This document shows positions 5,442 to 7,194 of a stretch of DNA of 7,194 bases, piece after piece. Source of the stretch: a bacterium (lineage in GTDB: Bacteria; Patescibacteriota; Microgenomatia; UBA8517). The stretch covers positions 1 through 7,194 of the forward strand of contig JAKAKU010000111.1 of assembly GCA_021824385.1 (NCBI GenBank). Direction: 5' to 3'. A model generated the notes under the pieces. That model made no database searches and was not told where the DNA came from. It saw only the letters and a program-made list of their open reading frames with translations. The position numbers were made by a program, and so were the translations under genes. Every line of letters starts with the position of its first letter. Positions within the stretch are counted from its first letter, which is position 1.

Positions 5442-6620
5442 TTAATGTGCTGCTGTCGTTGCAGTTGCCCGTGTTTCTCGCAAAATTGTTACTTTAATTT
5501 GTCCCGCATATTCTGCCTCTTTTTCAAGTCGTTTTGCAATGTCATGTGCCAAAACGGTCATCGCATCATCGTCCACTTCATTGGGGTTTACCACAACGCG
5601 AACATCTCGCCCTGCTTGGAAAGCTATAGCACTCATTACTCCGCTGAAGTTTCCTGCAATGTCTTCAATTGCACTCATACGTTTCACATAATTTTCATGA
5701 GGTTCATATCGGGCTCCTGGACGAGAACCGGAAACGGCGTCTGCTACCCACACAATCACCGATTCAAGTGAACTAAACGGTCGGTCTTCATGATGTTCGG
5801 CGATAATGTTCACCACTTTTTTCGGAAGCCCAAATCGCTTGGCGACTTCAACTCCTTTTTGAATATGAGTTCCTTCGTCATCGGTTACCACTTTTCCAAT
5901 GTCATGCATAAGTCCTCCTAGGCGAACTACTTCAACTTCAGCTCCCAATTCACGAGCTATACTCATAGCAATTTTGGTTTCCTCAATAGTGTGAAGTGCC
6001 AAATTTTGCCCATAACTGGTTCTAAATTTAAATTTACCAATCATCCTGATAAGCTCAATTGGAAGATTAAATTCTCCCACCTCTTCAACAATTTTCTTTC
6101 CTTCTTCCAACAGAACGTCGTCCATACTCTTTCGTACTTCATCAACAACTTCTTCAATGCGAGAAGGTTGAATTCTGGTGTCCTTTACCAGAATTTCCAA
6201 GGCACGTCGTGCAATTTCACGACGTATGGAATCAAAGCTGCTAATTCGAATTTCATTTGTTTCATCGAGTTCGATTTCAACTTGAGCAGCCCGCTCAAAA
6301 GCACGAATGTTTCGTCCTTCACGGCCAATAATTCTGCCTTTGGTTTCTTCATTGGGAACACTCACTGTGGAAATGGTGTATTCAGCCGTGTAGTTTGTCG
6401 CACCATGCTTCATTGCATCAACCAAAATTTCTCGAGCTTTTGCTTGAGAATCAAGCTTAATGCGGTCTTCTGCATTTCGAATACGCTTTGCCATATCGGC
6501 AGTTAAATCTTTTTGAAGTTCGTTAAGAAGTTCATTTTTTGCTTCTTCGCGAGAGAGGCCGGAAACTTTTTCAAGTTTTGCAATGAGTTCTTCGCGAATG
6601 TCATCAGTTGTTTTTGCCAT
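5442..6620 (-). CDS. rny: Ribonuclease Y, short form without membrane anchor
   Basis: RNase Y is an endoribonuclease that starts mRNA decay. The 392 residues cover part of the helical N-terminal region (about 5-70), a KH domain with GRIIGREGRNIRAFE at 95-109 (GREG is the GXXG loop), and an HD domain. Metal-binding HD residues are visible: H210, the pair H239-D240 in LMHDIGK, the histidines at 276-277 in EHHED, and D294 in VADAVSGSRPGAR. The C-terminal IKVTILRETRA closes the family alignment. Typical RNase Y is about 520 residues, with an N-terminal transmembrane helix and a long coiled coil; both the anchor and most of the coiled coil are absent. An in-frame TAA at 6636-6638 leaves no room for extension, and I found no anchor in other frames upstream. 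This form is probably cytosolic, unless it is held by a partner. No Shine-Dalgarno sequence or confident promoter is seen. Confidence 0.95.
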   Translation of the reverse strand: MAKTTDDIREELIAKLEKVSGLSREEAKNELLNELQKDLTADMAKRIRNAEDRIKLDSQAKAREILVDAMKHGATNYTAEYTISTVSVPNEETKGRIIGREGRNIRAFERAAQVEIELDETNEIRISSFDSIRREIARRALEILVKDTRIQPSRIEEVVDEVRKSMDDVLLEEGKKIVEEVGEFNLPIELIRMIGKFKFRTSYGQNLALHTIEETKIAMSIARELGAEVEVVRLGGLMHDIGKVVTDDEGTHIQKGVEVAKRFGLPKKVVNIIAEHHEDRPFSSLESVIVWVADAVSGSRPGARYEPHENYVKRMSAIEDIAGNFSGVMSAIAFQAGRDVRVVVNPNEVDDDAMTVLAHDIAKRLEKEAEYAGQIKVTILRETRATATTAAH

Positions 6621-6655
6621 AAAAATAATAATTGATTAAGAGAAAGGAAGAAACA

Positions 6656-6669
6656 CGCTTTATAAAGCG
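6656..6669. repeat. 14-base perfect palindrome
   Basis: CGCTTTATAAAGCG is self-complementary and overlaps a second palindrome, AAGCGCTT (6665-6672). It lies about 36 bases upstream of the rny start codon. It could be an operator for rny or a 5' RNA hairpin; no U- or T-tract makes it a terminator. Confidence 0.5.
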
Positions 6670-6719
6670 CTTATAAATGAAGCTACTGCTGTAGACTTTA
6701 CACTCATCTTCATAACTCT

Positions 6720-6743
6720 TAGTTTAAAACATAGTTTCAAACT
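6720..6743. repeat. Two tandem 12-base repeats, each a GTTTNAAAC dyad
   Basis: TAGTTTAAAACA (6720-6731) is followed at once by TAGTTTCAAACT (6732-6743), with 10 of 12 positions identical. Each unit contains the inverted repeat GTTTNAAAC (6722-6730 and 6734-6742). A period of 12 bases places the two dyads on nearly the same face of the helix. This is a plausible operator for either divergent gene; the binding protein is unknown. Confidence 0.45.
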
Positions 6744-6779
6744 TGTTTATAGTATATAGAATGGACCGTTCTGAGTCAA

Positions 6780-6809
6780 TTTACTGCCCATCGTGAGTTG
6801 TGGTACTAT
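6780..6809 (+). promoter_or_regulatory. Probable promoter of the right-end small genes
   Basis: TGG plus TACTAT (6801-6809) is an extended -10 element of the same kind as those of nth and rnpB. A weak -35 candidate TTTACT (6780-6785) lies 18 bases upstream. Start near 6816 would give a leader of about 23 bases that carries the Shine-Dalgarno sequence, unlike the leaderless genes elsewhere in the window. Confidence 0.45.
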
Positions 6810-6826
6810 GTGGGCCAATTAGTAGT

Positions 6827-6833
6827 AAGGAGG
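6827..6833 (+). promoter_or_regulatory. Shine-Dalgarno sequence AAGGAGG
   Basis: A near-perfect match to the 16S rRNA 3' tail, six bases before the GTG at 6840. It decides the start of the next gene against the upstream in-frame ATG at 6798, which has no such site and lies within the probable promoter. Confidence 0.85.
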
Positions 6834-6839
6834 AATATC

Positions 6840-7109
6840 GTGCAGTTTGCAGCATATCTCGTCTCACCGCACCAGTCACCAGGATTGCTTATCTCGATCG
6901 TAAGAGATTTAGCAAAATTTGAGTATTGGCTTATCAGTGATATCGATCCTGATGAGGCAATACACTTGTGTAACGAAGCTGGACTTAGTAATTCAGATTG
7001 TGAAGAATTAATTGAAATTTGCGACTACGCAATCGAGAACACGTACGACACAGTGGTAAAAAAGCCACACTGGGAAATTTTGAGGTCTTGGCTACAGAAG
7101 CAAATATAA
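6840..7109 (+). CDS. Small protein of unknown function
   Basis: The predicted product is 89 residues, starting at GTG behind a strong Shine-Dalgarno sequence. I do not recognise a family. It appears largely helical and acidic in its middle, with cysteines at 44, 54 and 61 (CNEAG, SDCEE, EICDY) and a tryptophan-bearing C-terminal helix (HWEILRSWLQKQ, 77-88). There is no signal peptide or convincing membrane segment, although residues 15-21 (GLLISIV) are hydrophobic. It is followed after 21 bases by another gene with its own Shine-Dalgarno sequence, so the two probably form an operon running out of the window. The ATG at 6798 in the same frame is a less likely start. That the frame is coding rests on the ribosome binding site, promoter and operon-like spacing. 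Confidence 0.75.
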   Translation: MQFAAYLVSPHQSPGLLISIVRDLAKFEYWLISDIDPDEAIHLCNEAGLSNSDCEELIEICDYAIENTYDTVVKKPHWEILRSWLQKQI

Positions 7110-7117
7110 AAGTGATT

Positions 7118-7125
7118 AAGGAGGT
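7118..7125 (+). promoter_or_regulatory. Shine-Dalgarno sequence AAGGAGGT
   Basis: An essentially complete anti-16S match five bases before the ATG at 7131, strongly marking the start of the gene at the right edge. Confidence 0.85.
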
Positions 7126-7130
7126 AGTTC

Positions 7131-7194
7131 ATGGGACAGGAAGTAAAGCAAGTTTTACAAATTCTGGTGAGTCCAGAATTACAAATCGGGAGTG
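7131..7194 (+). CDS. Start of a gene of unknown function, truncated by the window edge
   Basis: Only the first 21 codons are present, beginning MGQEVKQVLQILVSPELQIG. The frame is open to the edge. A complete Shine-Dalgarno sequence and the 21-base gap after the preceding small gene support a real start and co-transcription. Too little is visible to assign a family. Confidence 0.7.
   Translation, partial: MGQEVKQVLQILVSPELQIGS

Larger units (their letters stand above)
6621..6839. other. AT-rich divergent intergenic region between rny and the right-end genes
   Basis: This 219-base stretch separates leftward rny from the rightward small genes. I see no coding sequence or tRNA in it. It holds a 14-base palindrome (6656-6669), two tandem GTTTNAAAC dyads (6720-6743), a likely rightward promoter (6780-6809) and a Shine-Dalgarno sequence (6827-6833). 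For rny, TTGAAA (6735-6740, leftward) resembles a -35 box but has no matching -10 box, so the rny promoter is undefined. Confidence 0.6.

Noticed and set aside
5001..5771. A 256-codon open frame on the + strand
   Set aside because: It lies antisense to the TPR-like, HU and rny genes, all strongly supported. Its translation is rich in Cys, Phe and Ser without family features, typical of a shadow frame.
5991..6506. A 171-codon + strand frame
   Set aside because: Antisense to the KH/HD region of rny; composition is that of a complementary-strand shadow.
6798..6839. ATG at 6798 as the start of the right-end small gene
   Set aside because: It overlaps the probable -10 element and has no Shine-Dalgarno sequence, while the GTG at 6840 has an excellent one in the same frame.
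1..7194. CRISPR array, insertion sequence, tRNA gene, attachment site or phage module
   Set aside because: I found no regularly spaced repeats, transposase or integrase motifs, terminal inverted repeats or tRNA cloverleaf in the window.

Overview
The window looks like chromosomal DNA from an ultra-small, gene-dense bacterium of the Candidate Phyla Radiation (Patescibacteria), probably Parcubacteria-like. This is inferred from the gene mix (DUF3048 and DUF4446 proteins, a short RNase Y, an endonuclease III without Fe-S cysteines, a reduced RNase P RNA), very tight packing, and promoters that fire almost on the start codon. TGA is used as a normal stop (for example the ATGA junctions), so this is not one of the lineages that recode TGA. 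I cannot name a species.

Layout, left to right. Positions 1-1004 carry a leftward pair, DUF4446 then DUF3048, joined by an ATGA overlap and read from a promoter at 975-1004. That promoter lies back to back with the rightward endonuclease III gene (nth, 1020-1643). nth converges on D-aminoacyl-tRNA deacylase (dtd, 1638-2078, leftward); the two genes share their last six bases. Next comes the RNase P RNA gene (rnpB, about 2171-2470, leftward), with a strong hairpin just beyond its 3' end. Positions 2513-5078 are a leftward three-gene operon, TPR-like protein, then miaA, then an AI-2E/PerM-family membrane protein; both junctions are ATGA overlaps. Upstream of it are an HU-type DNA-binding protein (5105-5380) and RNase Y (rny, 5442-6620), also leftward. 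After a 219-base AT-rich divergent region with a tandem dyad repeat and a palindrome, two small rightward genes of unknown function begin (6840-7109, and 7131 to the edge), each with a strong Shine-Dalgarno sequence.

How it fits together. Most genes belong to RNA metabolism and translation quality: tRNA 5' processing (RNase P), tRNA A37 prenylation (MiaA), removal of mischarged D-amino acids (Dtd) and mRNA decay (RNase Y). DNA repair (Nth) and nucleoid structure (HU) sit among them. Four coding genes and rnpB have a -10 box whose predicted start of transcription, six or seven bases on, falls on the start codon or on the first base of the mature RNA. This suggests leaderless mRNAs. The two right-end genes use classical ribosome binding sites instead.

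Nothing here is clearly a new defence or mobile system. The most unusual points are the compact RNase P RNA, whose P1 strand can also pair with a downstream hairpin; the RNase Y without a membrane anchor; the cysteine-free endonuclease III; the leaderless promoter pattern; and the two unidentified genes at the right edge.
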